In this document: positions 45,858-57,930 of the stretch, one piece after another | Layout: each line of letters opens with the position of its first letter | How positions within the stretch are numbered: position 1 is the first letter of the stretch | Source of the DNA: Avena insularis | Taxonomy: Eukaryota; Streptophyta; Magnoliopsida; Poales; Poaceae | Length of the DNA stretch: 64,000 bases | NCBI GenBank assembly: GCA_023614405.1 | Contig: CM042697.1 | Location: 189,657,189 to 189,721,188, forward strand | Direction of reading: 5' to 3' | Made by a program: the position numbers and the translations under genes | The notes under the pieces: model-generated | The model's input: only the letters and a program-made list of their open reading frames with translations | The model's database searches: none | What the model was told of the DNA's origin: nothing

Positions 45858-46696
45858 TAGATCAGATTGCTAGGTATCGATCAGGCTAGCTAGAAGGTTT
45901 AGTCTAGCTAGGTTCTAAGAGAGAGATAGAGAAATTAGGGTTTTAGTTAGAGGGTTATTTAGATGGGTTTTCATTCACACGTAGCAAAAATTTCCAAGAC
46001 TTGTAATAAAGAGAGGGTTGGATGTTTGAATAGATGCTTGAGAACATGGGAGCATACCAACCAAATTAAATCAAATGGAAAAGATTTTAGTGGAAGCATG
46101 TATAATGAGGCATGATATTTATGTGACTTGGTGGAGGGTTAAAATTGCATGTGTGTCTAGCACATGATCCCTAGAACATGCACGTATGGTCAATTGGTGA
46201 CAACCATTGGTTCATGCATATACATACTCACATGGCATAGAGGAAGTATATATGGAGCAAATCCAAAAGTGATCATGAGTGAGAGGAGTAGAGAACCATT
46301 GAATATATGTGGGCAAGAGGTAAGAAATCAAGAACAAAAGTATTAACCCACACTCATATGTATGGTAGAATAAGGTTGATAACAAGAGGTATGATGTTGA
46401 CAAGTTAGTATGATGGATTGAATCAAAGAGAGATGCCCTCCAACTCAGCTTGGGCATATAACATTATATCAAGAACCAAATACAATTTATCAAAAGGCAA
46501 ATACAAGTAATGTAATATATAATGTATATGGGATAAGAACCAAAAAGAGGGGATTTTATATGATGCTCAAATGCAAGATGGCATGGTGACATGAACATAA
46601 TATAATGATGATGCAATGCAAGAATAATATGTAGGAAGTATCAATATCTAGAATAGGCAAGTAGCATTAGAATTGTTAGACAATTAAGCTGCTATA

Positions 46697-49330
46697 TCTT
46701 TCCCTGGCTAGGTTTATTATCTCTGCATGTACAACGCGTGGACATAGGTGAGCATATGTCTAAGCAACTATGAGTAAACGCTCCACCGTTTAAAAGTGTC
46801 TAAACGAATAATTTGTGAGACCCGCTAAACTGAAGACGCTAACTTCTGCATAGGAGATTTATAGCTTGGTTATACACTGCTAAGTGGGCCCATTATTTGC
46901 TTTTTTTCTTAGGGCATCCGCAATGTGTAAAAAAAGTACACCTTAAATCACATAGTACTAGTACATTATGGAGAAAATAAAGTTAAACCTCAAGCTTGTG
47001 GCTTGCCCATAGAGAATAGAAAAACCATTTCCCCTCTCTCCTATCTATTGCTTGGAGTAATATGGCCAAGCTATGTGGGTCCTACATTGTAGAAAATATT
47101 GACCTTATCGCAATTTGGCAAACGTTCATTTGAATCAGATGGAGTAGTGTAATTTAAGTGGGTTAATTTAGCTACAACCCTTGAAAACTCATAGAACATA
47201 GGGATCGCAAGTAAAACATGCATGGGCTTCTATGTCCGGAAAAGATGCACTCATCTACCTTCGAAAAAGACAATTAATTCAAGAGCAATCTATCGTGCTT
47301 ACTTGTTTCTCAAGTTTGACCTAATTTCGTTAAGCTGTCAAGATGAATAATATTAGCAAGAAGTTGAACTATTTTGTCAAAACTCTCGATGGTGTGGTTT
47401 GTGATATATTAAATGACCCCACGATGGTTACCTCCAAAAAAAATCGCAAAACTTTCAACGGCAACCTACAATTTACTCGTAGTTCAAATTTGACCTAATT
47501 TCGATAAATCGACATAAAGCCGTTCAAGTAGGAAGAGTTAGCTAGGATGAAGTTAGAAAACTTGTGAAACATGGGAATCATATAAGTAATAAACAACATG
47601 TCGGTAGACTATATATGTCTGAAAAGCTTGGCTTGTGGCATTCAGATCCATATTCTTCAGACTTTCTTTACAGAAATTCTCGGAAAATATATAATGTTCT
47701 TTCCTAATAGTTGGAGACTCACACCGACGAAATTGTTTACTAAAAAAATATGCACCCATCTACCTCTGAAGATATAATTCATTCAAGGGCAATATATCGC
47801 GCTTACTAGTAGCTCAAGTTTGACCTAATTTCGTTAAGTTGTCAAGATGCAAAATCTTAGCAAGAAGTTGAACCTGTTGTCAAAATTCTCGATGGTGGTT
47901 GGTGATATGTATATTAAATGACCCCCCGATGGTCACCTCCATAAAATATTCACAAAACTTTCAATGCAATCTAAAATTTACTTGCAGTTGAAATTTGACC
48001 TAGTTTCAATAAATCAACATAATGTCATTTACTACTAGTAGAGTGTACACTGTAAGGAGACATGAGTACCTCGTGTCAGGAACCCATCATAATAAACTTT
48101 GCTCTGACTCGAATCGCCTTCAACTCCTCTTCTCTCATTGCTGCTGCCCTCTTCTCCTGGCTGCGTTTTATTTTATCTACATGTACAGCGCATGGACAGA
48201 GGTGAGCATATGTCTAAGCAACTACGAGTAAAAGCTCCACCGTTTATACAATGTCTAAACAAGATGATTCATGAGACCCACTAAACTGAAGACGCTAACT
48301 TCTGCATAGGAGTTTTATAGCTTGGTCATACACTGCCAAGTGGGCCCATTATTTGTTTTTTCCTTAGGGAATCCGCAATGTATAAGAAATCACACCTTAA
48401 GGCATATAGTATTACATTATGGAAAAAATAAAGTTACCTCAAGCTTGTGGCTATCCCATAGAGAATAGAAAAAATTGTTTTCCCTCTCTCCTCTCTATTG
48501 CATGGAGCAATATGACCAAGCTATGTGGGTCCTACCTTGTGACAAAATGTTGACCTTATCTTGAATTTGGCAAACATTAATTTGAATCGAAGGGAGTAAT
48601 GTAATTTAAGTGGGTTACCTTGAAAACTCATAGAACCTAGGGATCGCAAGTAAATCATGCACGGTCTGATATGTCCGAAAAAGATACACTCATCTACCTT
48701 CGAAAAAGTCAATTAATTCAAGAGCAATCTATCGCGCTTACTTGTTTCTCAAGTTTGACCTAATTTCGTTAAGCTATCAAGATGAATAATCTTAGCAATA
48801 CGTTGAACCTATTATCAAAACTCTCAATGTTGTAGTTTGTGATATATTAAATGACCCCCAATGGTTACCTCCAATTTTTTTTTGTAAAACTTTCAACGCA
48901 ATCTACAATTTATTTGCAGTTGAAATTTGACCTAATTTCGATAAATCGACATAAAATCATTCAAGTGGGCAGAGTTAGCTAGGACGAAGTTTGAAAACTC
49001 ATAACATTAAACATGGGAATCATAAGTAAAACATGTTGGTCCACTTAATATGTCTAGATTCTGGTCTTGTGACATTCAGATCCATATTCTTCAGACTTTC
49101 TCTATGGAAAAGAACAATCTCGTCATCACTTGGGAAATTGAGAATGTTCTTTTCCAGATAGTTGGAAACTCACACCGACAACATTGTTTACTATAAGAAG
49201 ATGCACCCATCTACCTCAGAGAATACATTTAATTCAAGAGCAATTTACCGCGCTTATTTGTAGATCAAGTTTCACCTAATTTCGTTAAATCGGTAAGAAA
49301 TCACTGAATTTTGCAAAGTTAGCTAGGAAG
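46697..49330. repeat. Direct duplication of a ~1.45-kb non-coding unit with inner repeats
   Basis: The stretch starting GAGCATATGTCTAAGCAACTA near 46,750 recurs near 48,204, and following landmarks recur at offsets of about 1440-1454 (for example TCGAAAAAG at 47,261 and 48,700; GTTGGA(G/A)ACTCACACCGAC near 47,711 and 49,163). Inside each unit a block with CAAGTTTGACCTAATTTCG repeats after about 490-500 bp. There is no coding capacity. It may be the internal part of an unrecognised non-autonomous DNA element or an old segmental duplication. Confidence 0.8.
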
Positions 49331-51233
49331 ATTGAAAAATGGAACTATAAGAACCGGTGGTCCACATTGTGTGAAAATTGGGGTGGTTAAATTTTCTTGT
49401 AATTGTGGTAGGTCCTATAGGAGCGAGGTTCTTGAGTTAACACGGTCGATGGAACTACAAGTTACATCAAGGACCTCATAAAAATTAAAATTACATCCAA
49501 GTCCATGCACTTAGCACAAGGTCCCTGAAACCATGAAGTGAAGTGTGTTTTGAGGTTTGTGCATACTAGCATTCAGTGTGACAAAGACTATTAATAGACT
49601 CTTCTAGATGTAAGAATGGAAAAGAAGATCCAACAGTTAGCAATGTTTGGATTTGCCAGTCTTGAATCAACAGTCCATGTTCAATATTCGTACACTATAT
49701 AGTTTTTTTGGAAGCAAAAGATAAGATAAGAAGTACTGCTGCGAATGGTCGGTGTTATGGATAACCTTTCCCTCCTGATGTTTGGGAAGCAAGTGAAAAT
49801 TTCAAAACTAGAAAAGTTTGTATCTTTTTTATGCCAAGGACCAAAGTGGTTTCCTTACCATGTACTACTCCTCCTACTCCACACCAACACGGTTGCCGAA
49901 CACGCTAGAGAAACAGAGCCGCCCTCTCAAGCATTGTGAAGAAGTAAAGTTTTTTAAGAAGGAAGTATGGTTAATATGGCTAAATTAGAGTTCATATGTG
50001 CCATTTATATACTAGTACATAAAGTTTTTGGATAAATTAGATGTTATATTTTTTAAGCTTAATTTTTTACCTAATTTCACCCACTCAGACGACTTTATGT
50101 TGATATGTCGAATTAGATATAATTTAATAATCTACAAGAAGTGCACGAGAGCAAGTTCAATAGTATAACCGAGTCTTAGGTATAACAATGTGACACGTCA
50201 TCTAATGCCGGCCTTATACTAGCATATACAATACCTACAAGAAGTGCGCGAGAGCAAGTTCAACAGTATAACTGAGTCTTAGATATAACAAAGTGACATG
50301 TCATCTACTGCTGGCCTTATACTAGCATATACAATACCTAGCGATACAACAACTATACAACAACTACTAGCATCACGATGCAACAACCGCGTCAATACTA
50401 CCGACCTTAAACTATACAACAACTAGCATCATGATGAAACAACCTTGTCAAAAAGCAAGAAGATAAAACATGAATAAAATGAAAACAATTCTATGCCCGC
50501 TTTAAAAATCCTAAAACTTGGGAATTTTTTGAGAGCATGGTACACTTTTGTCTAAAAATTGGGTGGTGGCATTATTTATTTATTTATTTATTTGGATCCA
50601 TGGTACCATAGGTCCGAGAGGAGCGAGAAGATTCAATTATCGTGCTAGGTTCTATAGTTAGCGCAAGGTGGTCTAAGGACCTTTATGTAATTATTGTTAC
50701 TTTTGTGCATTTTTAAACTGGTATTTATGATTATTAATAGAGATTGAATTTTAGAAGAATTTTGGAAATTTTCAAGAGTAATATTTTAGCATGCTCACAT
50801 ATATTCAAGATTTGCCTAATATCGCATTATTGACATACGATCATTTAATTTATCAAAGTTTTAGTTATAAATCTTGAAAATCATAAAATTTGGCATGGTA
50901 CACTTCGACTGAAAATTGTGGTGGTGGCATTATTTTTATTTTTGAACCAAGGTAAGTCTCGAAAGAGCAACATGCTTCAATCAACATAGTTAGTGAATTA
51001 AAGATTACATCAAGGACATAAAAATAGAAAATTACATCCAAATCCATACAATTGTCACAAAGCACCTAAAAATTAGCTTGGAAAATTAGTCGTGTCCAGC
51101 GCAATTTCAACCGAGAAGCTGAGCCATACTCTTCTTACAACTTCTTACCACACAAAAAAAACAGCACGCTCATTACTGTTGATCATGGTCGAAGGGACAA
51201 GATTTCTCCGAAGGAGTAGAGGAGCAAATAAGG
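49331..51233. other. Degenerate AT-rich intergenic repeats
   Basis: No gene. Weak echoes of the preceding unit recur (ACCTAATTTCACCCACTC near 50,068; TTGCCTAATATCGC near 50,812), suggesting the same repeat family in decayed form. A TATT microsatellite lies near 50,571-50,592 and a 103-bp tandem duplication at 50,132. The short ORF at 49,745-49,939 has no recognisable domain. The right border is the Gypsy LTR, with the possible target duplication TAAGG at 51229-51233. Confidence 0.5.
50132..50340. repeat. 103-bp tandem duplication
   Basis: Two copies begin CTACAAGAAGTG at 50132 and 50235 and end ACAATACCTA near 50,237 and 50,340. Each contains AGAGCAAGTTCAA(T/C)AGTATAAC, which resembles terminal motifs of some grass DNA transposons, though no transposon can be delimited. 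Confidence 0.85.
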
Positions 51234-51758
51234 TGTCGTCGGATTGTAGACAAGTACGCCATAGGGGGGTCCTAGTGGCGTTGGAAGGATGGGGTGTGAG
51301 ACGTCGGATGTTTCAGGAGCGGTGAGCACAAGTTTACCCAGGTTCAGATCCGACTGTGGTGATCGGATCCTACTCCTGCTAGCAACCCAGTAATATATCA
51401 GCGTAAGACGGATGTTATAACGGATTACAAGAGAGGTTCGCCTGTGTGAGTTGGTTGTGGTTGTGTGTATTGTGTTGTTCCCTAAAGGATCCCATAGGGT
51501 CGGTTTATATAGTCACCGGGGCCTAGGGTTACAGGAGAGACCTATCCGGCTATGTTATAGAGTCGGTAACTATGTATAGCTTGGACTACAAGTAATACTA
51601 CAGGACTAAGTCGGTAACTCATCTGGGCCTTATCGTAGCCGAAACTAGCTCCGCCTCTTTCTCTGACTGGGCCGCCGGTGAAGCAAAGCTCTAACCCGTT
51701 GGTGGGCCACCCTGGTCAGCGAGTCCTGTGGGTATACCCGGAAAGTATATCCCCAATA
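51234..51758 (-). repeat. 3' LTR of the Gypsy element
   Basis: 525 bp, on the plus strand from TGTCGTCGGATTG to ATCCCCAATA. The expected terminal CA (minus-strand TG) has decayed to TA at this end. A TATATAG motif near 51,508 also exists in the 5' LTR. Read on the minus strand, the LTR starts with GGGGATATACTTTCCGGGT. Confidence 0.9.
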
Positions 51759-52329
51759 GTAGACCCAGGAAGTCTCCAAGATCCAAAGTCAGATAAATCG
51801 TCTAGCTTGATGGTTTCTTCGTCTTGAGAATCTTGAAGGGTTCCCGAAAACTTCCACCCATTAATATAGGATTCCGAGTCAATCGAGTCGGATATATTTT
51901 GCTCCGAACTTAGTCTTTTTCCTGCTTGGTTTGAAACATAAGCCAGATTTTTCAGCGGCATGCGGACTGACAACTTTTGAGACTAGGTCCTGTCACTGAC
52001 AGGATTTCCATCAGCACGACCGTTGGTGAGTCTGTTTCTTATGGAAGAGAACGTTGTTTCAATGACTGCGCGAAAATCGAGGGGCGGAAGAGTCGCGAGG
52101 AAGCTAACTCCCCCTCTCCTATACGCATGGCGCTAATCGCGCGTGTTAACGCACGAATCTTGACGCAGAGACAAATAAATAGGGGAGAAAACCCTTTCTC
52201 TTAGATTCACCTCTCCATCGATTCATTCATTGCCTCCTCGTACTCCTCGAGCGCTCCGCACCAGTTCCCATCTACGCACCGTGAGAAAAAAACTCTCCTT
52301 CCCCCACCAGTCCTTTTCCTCCAAGATTC
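51759..52329 (+). promoter_or_regulatory. Leader and possible promoter of the antisense gene
   Basis: The sequence between the 3' LTR and the first ATG of the plus-strand gene contains an A/T-rich TATA-like box, CAAATAAATAGGGG (52,172-52,185), followed by a C/T-rich leader. Spacing to the ATG at 52,330 is about 150 bp. The arrangement looks like an independent plant promoter inside the retroelement, pointing opposite to gag-pol. No expression evidence is available here. Confidence 0.4.
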
Positions 52330-55300
52330 ATGGCTTCTGCCTTGACCTCAGGAGCGACGGTGGGTTCGTCAGTGGCGGAAGAGAGGAAGATGCGGGGCCT
52401 CTGGATCCCCAGCGCCATGGATAATGCAGAACTCCAAGTCATGGAGGACGAAGGATTCATCGTCACCGGTGCGTGGCGGAGCGCCTCAGGGCATGTCATG
52501 CCCGCCCCGAGAGACGACGAGAGGGTGTTATTCGGCACACACGTCGACCGCGGCCTCAGCTGGCCACCACGGACTTCCTCGTCGAGGTCCTCAACTACTA
52601 CGGTGTGAAACTCCATAAACTTCCTCCCAACACTCTGCTTGAGCTTATCACTCATGCAGCTTTGTGCGATGGGTTTCTTGGCATTAGGCCAAGTCTCACT
52701 CTTTTCTGATACTATTATAGTACTCGGAAGAATTCCATCAGCGCCGGTGTGCCTTACATCACCGGCACTCTTAGCTAGTCATTAGGAGAAACCGAGTTTA
52801 TCGTATGATTAATGCTAGTGAATCCGTCAAACGTTGGGCGGAACTTTCTTTTATCACAAGGATATTCTGGCTCCTTGAAAAGCGGAAGGTCTTCCGGTGT
52901 TTGTCGACGTCGCTGCTCCCCACCAAAATTCATGGGACGCGGAGGCGCCGGAGCTGTCGGATATCTTGATCCTCACCAAGAGGCGGATTGAGTTTTTGAT
53001 GAAGCATGAGGGCCTCCGTGGATCCGACTTGATCCACTGCTGGCTGGAGCGTGGGATTCAGCCTCTCCAACACCACAGAGATCGCCTCATGCACAAGATC
53101 ACGAGTGACAAGAAGGACAAGATGCGGGTCAGTTCGAGCCGGATTGCGGAGAAGGACTACAAGACCCTCATACAATATTTAATCAAGGAAAGAGTGGAAC
53201 GAAAAGTTCCAGAAGTCTCCATGAAGATTTATATGACTAACCGTCCTCTGACTCCGGTAAATATTTCGACTCTGCTTTTGCGTTTCGTCGTTCTTTTCTG
53301 TTCTTTTTTCTGACTCTATTTTTATCGATGCTTTTCGAGTTTGTTAGCTCGACAAACTCTCTGAGTCTGAGCTAGCTACACTAGAGGCTATCCTTCAGAC
53401 GATCCGGAGGCGACGGAGGATGATGAGGTGCAAGAAGTAGCCGCCTTGACACCAAGAAGCGCAAGGCGAAAGAAGTTGTTGCTGCTGGTAGCCAAGTGCT
53501 GCCAATAGTTAAAAAGTAAGCACCCTATCTTTTATTTTTAGTACTCTTGTACCTTTATTTCTTTCCAGAGCACACCTGATATTTAGGATTTTCGTGTTCT
53601 AGAGCTAAATCAGTTTTGAAGAGCAAGACCAAGACGGACAGCAAGCCGGGCAAGCAGATGCCTCAACAAAAGATTGTTATCTCCCCTATCGTGCCACCAT
53701 CGACTCCATCCAGTACTCCATCAGCACAGGAAGCTTCTGCCTCTCCTGATGCTGGCAACATCTCGAAAGCCCTAGTCACCGTTGATGACTAGGTAACTAA
53801 CAAGGGTGAACCCGTCAAGGGTAATGATCCCATGGTAATATCTATAGGAACAATGGATAAAATGGCCGGCTCCGCTGTCTCTGGCCTAAAGAGGAAAGAG
53901 AAGGAAGAGATCCTCAGACTGGCTCAATCCAGCCTTGAGAAGCAAACCTTGACTCTAGAGGCAGCGAGCCAAGAGGAGGAGGACGTCAAGCTGGTCAACC
54001 TCCTGGACCAAATTTTGGTCCGGGACGCTAAAGTCGCATCTGGCAAACTTCCAGTGACGGATGTTCCTTCCCTCACCCTTACCGAGAAGGTGTTTCACAG
54101 CACCAAGCTCAGATTTGAAAAGATGCACCTGGAACACATTGTAAGTTTCCGATTCTTATTTGCATTTATTATCATATCCTCTAGCCCCCGAGCATAAAGT
54201 CGGATAAACATCGTTGGATCCGAGTTGATGCTTTTAGGTTGCAAAAGAACGATGTAGTGTAGCCCCAAGGCTCGTGCTGTAATTTTACTTAGCTAAATTT
54301 GCAGCTCGAGTCTTAGTAGCTGTCTGACGGTATTTCGTCTCTATACTTACAGAAAATTGCATCTTCCAACCAGGAATTGCTCAAGAACATTAGCAATAAA
54401 CGCAAAGAAATCAAGGCTTTGCGCTTTGAGAATTCAAAGTTGAAAGTTGAGAAAGATGAAGCAGAAGGTAAACTTTCCAGACTTCCTCTTTGTCAGTTAT
54501 CTTTTTTGTCATAGTCAAACTTGTTTTGTCCGTCTGATATTTTTTCTTTGTAGAACTGTTGTGTCAGTCCAGCAAGATGGTGGAGCAAGCCGAGAACTTC
54601 AAGGTCTTGGAGATAGAGAATGTCGAGCTACAGGACAAGATTGAGAAGCTAACTTTAGAATCGGAGAAATCCGTAGCTGCCGTCCTAGAGTCAAGCAATC
54701 ACGAGACCGTGAGGCTCGAGAAGCTCATAGCCCTTTGAGATAAACAACTATCTGATCTCAAGAAGGACTTCGATATACAGAGGGATCTTGCCCAGGCCAC
54801 AGATAGTGAACTAAACAGCCTCCGCAAGGAGCATGCTCAATGGAATCACTCTATGCTAGGTAAGATTTCCGAACCTTTTCTTTTGTTGTTGAATTTTCGA
54901 CTTTATTTTTCAGTCGTATTTTGACTTTTTGGTTCTTTCTCAGCCTCCCAGAATATTTCCGACTCTCCTACCTCCGAACATCGCCTCGAGCGCATTAAGC
55001 TCATCGGAGGTATCTTGTATGACTTTCGCCAAACACTAGAAGAGGCTGGCGAGTCTGTCAAGCTTTCCGACTTGCATGCAATGTCAGTGCATGAGGTGAG
55101 GGACAAGGTCAAGGAGATTCCGAAGCTTATCAAAGACTAGAAGATCTCCTATGCTCGGACTGCTACTCAGACTGCTCTTACCATGGTGATGAGCCACCAC
55201 AGCGAGATGGAAATTTGGCATGTCACCAAGGGTATTGCCAAGGAGGATGATGAGGGTAACCCTCAACACCTCAAGGCCCTCCAAGAGTCTTGTGCAGGTT

Positions 55301-55482
55301 ATGCTTGTCGTGTGGCGGAGATGACCAACTATATGACGCCATTCTTCGAATCCGTCGCTGCGCCTCCCTCGCCCCAAGAGCCAGAAGCCAGCAATGCTTC
55401 CGAGTCTAAGATTGAGGGCGATAATGCTATTGATTCTAGTGCTCCACCTGCTTCATCACCACCACCTGATTCAGCAACATAG
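52330..55482 (+). pseudogene. Spliced antisense gene of the Gypsy element ('putative gypsy-type transposon' domain)
   Basis: The plus-strand gene is convergent with pol. Proposed exons: 52330-53256, 53348-53515, 53603-54140, 54353-54467, 54555-54859 and 54944-55482; each intron has GT and AG ends with T-rich acceptors. Exon 1 carries LFGTHVDRGLS followed, after a 1-bp shift near 52,560, by DFLVEVLNYYGVKLHKLPPN and CDGFLGIRPSL. This matches the plant domain called 'putative gypsy type transposon' (Transposase_28). Later exons encode a long charged, probably coiled-coil region (ENSKLKVEKDEAEG; LRKEHAQWNHSMLG) and end SSPPPDSAT. In-frame stops at 53790, 54736 and 55138, besides frame breaks in exons 1 and 2, make this copy non-functional. 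The role of such antisense proteins is unknown. Confidence 0.75.
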
Positions 55483-56078
55483 ATAATTTTTATGCATTAT
55501 TCTGAACTCATGTAATGTAATGATGAAAACAATGTTTTTTTTTATTTTGTGCTGGTCTTGTAAAAACTACTGTTTTTACTATCACAACACTTTGCTTATA
55601 TATTTTTTATGCATGTGCTTGAAAAATTTCTGAAGCACTTTGTGTTTTTATGCCTATACTTGTCGTTTTATCTGGCTCTCTGCCTCGTCCTTTTACGGGA
55701 CGGCCAACCTTTAGCATGGAAACTTTGCCGAGCAACAGAGCACAATTGCTAAACCAGTTTAAACTCGGAAACAAAGCCGACTTCCATTACCAACAACTCA
55801 TTACTCAGAAACTGCCTGCGTCTAAGCAATCAGATAAAAAATCTAAGTATAGACAATAAATTAAATTTTGTACCCTAAGGTAACACCTTTTAGATACTCA
55901 AAAATCATAACCAGAACGAACATGAGCACAAAGTACTTCCAAGCATTCTGGATTTTTGAAAAAATGACATGCTCTTTTGGAAATAAGATGGCAAAAAACT
56001 TCTCAAAAATAACATATGAGGATACTAACACTTTATTTCACTTTGAACATGTACATATATGACTACAAGGAAATATAA
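55483..56078. other. Spacer between convergent antisense gene and pol
   Basis: About 600 bp of AT-rich DNA between the stop of the antisense gene (55,482) and the end of the integrase frame on the other strand (56,079). It must hold the 3' ends of both transcripts. I see T- and A-rich stretches but no decisive poly(A) signal. Confidence 0.5.
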
Positions 56079-57521
56079 CTAAGAATAGAAGGGACATAGC
56101 TGTGCAATATTCCATGGACGGTCTATTTCATCCGGGTCTGTGCTGCCACTAGCTTTCTTTCTTTTCCGAGTATCAGGTCTTTCCTTGACTGGTATCATGT
56201 CGGTTAAATAATATGACCCATTATGTAGAACTCTGCTAACCATAAAAGGTCCTTCCCAAATTGGGGAAAGTTTGTGCTTTATTTTTTGCACAAGTCGGAG
56301 AACCAAATCGCCTTTTCTGAAAGAACGGTTTTGCACTCTCTGACTATAATACTTGCGCAACTTCTGCTGATAGGCTGTAGATCTCTTTTCAGCAACGATG
56401 CGTACTTCTTCGATTATATTGAGATCATCTTGTCGAGAAACTTCTGCATCTTCTTTGATATACGCTTTGACTCATGGAGCCTGATGAATCATATCACTTG
56501 GAAGAACTGCTTTTGTACCATAGACCAAGAAGAAAGGAGTATAGCCGTTTGATCTGTTGGGAGTTGTACGTAAGCTCCATATCACATACGGTAATTCTTC
56601 CGCCCAATCCGCCGCAGCCCGACAAAGCGGTGCCTCGAGCCGAGGTCGGATTCCTTGTAAAATAAGGCCATTAGTTCTTTCGACTTGTCCATTAGCTTAT
56701 GGATGTGCGACTGATGCAATATCGAGTCGGATCCCTTGTTCTTCGCAGAATTCGGCAAGTTCGCCCATGGAAAAATTGCTCCCATTGTCAGTAATTATGC
56801 TGCGAGGATATCCGAATATGATGATTATGTACTCTACGAATTTTCTGGATGTGGCTCCATCGCAACTTGTTATGGGTTTAGACTTAATACATTTTGTAAA
56901 TTTATCAACCATCACTAGTAGGTGAGTAAATCCACATTTTGCTGTGCGAAACGGCCCTACTATATCAAGCCCCCAGACTGCGAATGACCATGTAATAGGG
57001 ATTGTTCGCAGCTGTTCAGCCAGAACATGTGCCCGATGAGCGTACTTTTGGCATCCTTTGCACGTTTTGACCAGTTTATCGGCATCTTCCTTAGTTGTAA
57101 GCCAAAATAATCCATGTCGAAAAGCTTTTTCCACTAAGGATCTGGCTGCAGCATGATGACCACACTCACCTTCGCGGATTTCTCTTAAAATTTCTACTCC
57201 TTCGGAAGAAATACATCGCTGAAACATGCCAGAAACACTCTGTTTATAGGGCTCACCATTTATTATAGTGTAGACTTTTGCCCGTCGGACAATCTGCCAG
57301 CTCAAGACTTCGTCTTCGGGTAATTTTCCGTCTATCAGAAAATCCAGATAGGTTTTTGTACAGCTGGGAATTATAGCCAGAACTGCTATTAAAGGTGAGT
57401 CGGATTTTGTCGTATAGTCCTCATCAACTCCGACTATGGAGGGGACCCTTAAATGCTCTAAAAAAGCGCCATCCGGTACTTGTTTCCGCACAGATCCTAT
57501 TCTTGATAGAGCATCTGCTTC
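56079..57521 (-). pseudogene. Integrase of the Gypsy element
   Basis: The integrase inserts the cDNA into the chromosome. The N-terminal HHCC zinc region is readable (GHHAAARSLVEKAFRHGLFW ... CKGCQ). Core motifs follow: GLDIVGPF with the first catalytic Asp, TDNGSNF with the second, and GQVERTNG with the Glu. A TAA stop replaces one codon in the HPxANGQ motif just before that Glu (near 56,698), and another stop lies near 56,470. The C-terminus is typical of plant Gypsy integrases (KLSPIWEGPFMVSRVLHNGSYY) and the frame ends NIAQLCPFYS at 56,079. No chromodomain is seen, as expected for the Tat lineage. Confidence 0.88.
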
Positions 57522-57930
57522 CTAATTTTCTGCTCGAGGGATGTGTTGAACCTCAAAACCCTCGAACAATTTGGATAGTTCATCCACGACAGCTTTGTAT
57601 GCTGCAATGTGCTTGTTTGTATTGCAGATATCGGATACTTGCCGAGCAACTAAATCCGAGTCTCCGTAACACATAAGTCTTGATATGCCAATGTTTTTGG
57701 CCATGCATATTCCATGCAGCAGTGCTTCATACTCAGCAATATTATTGGTTGTCGTGAAGTCGATTTGCAACAAATAGAACAACTTATCTCCTTGGGGTGA
57801 TTTGAGCACCACACCAGCCCCCAAGCATCCTCGTGCTTTTGATCCATCGAAGTGAAGGTTCCAAAATTCCGAGTCTAGAGGGCTTGTGTTTTCTGCCGTT
57901 TCTGTCCAATCAACAACAAAGTCGGCAAGA
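57522..57930 (-). pseudogene. Archaeal-type second RNase H domain
   Basis: It follows the first RNase H in the same frame. HFDGSKARGCLGAGVVL supplies the first Asp, NNIAEYEALLHG the Glu, and CYGDSDLVARQV the next Asp of the RNase H active site, and the domain ends FEVQHIPRAEN. A duplicated RNase H of archaeal type is a diagnostic of Tat-lineage Gypsy elements. It would help remove the RNA strand during reverse transcription. Domain residues look intact; a stop follows at about 57,521. Confidence 0.85.

Larger units (their letters stand above)
42797..46696 (-). mobile_element. Old, inverted LARD-type LTR fragment
   Basis: It matches, in reverse and with visible divergence, about the first 3.65 kb of the LARD LTR at 11531. 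GGGGCCACCCC-type and ACAAACTAGTTTGTGGCC-type phrases at 42,870-43,080 correspond to 14,890-15,120. GGCATGGGTGAGATGTGG near 43,838 corresponds to 14,240. The tail AGAATTGTTAGACAATTAAG (46,670) corresponds to the LTR start near 11,555. The terminal bases read GCTATA instead of GCTACA. The last ~970 bp of the LTR are missing, cut by the fragment at 40156-42796. A SINE and a Stowaway MITE have inserted. Divergence is much higher than between the two young LTRs. Confidence 0.8.

Noticed and set aside
11531..46696. Large inverted duplication made of the LARD LTR and its inverted relative
   Set aside because: The inverted copy is only one LTR fragment, far more diverged and with different flanks, so it is an independent old insertion rather than half of a palindromic structure.
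52272..52655. Minus-strand 127-codon ORF
   Set aside because: Shadow of exon 1 of the plus-strand antisense gene, which has the recognisable domain.
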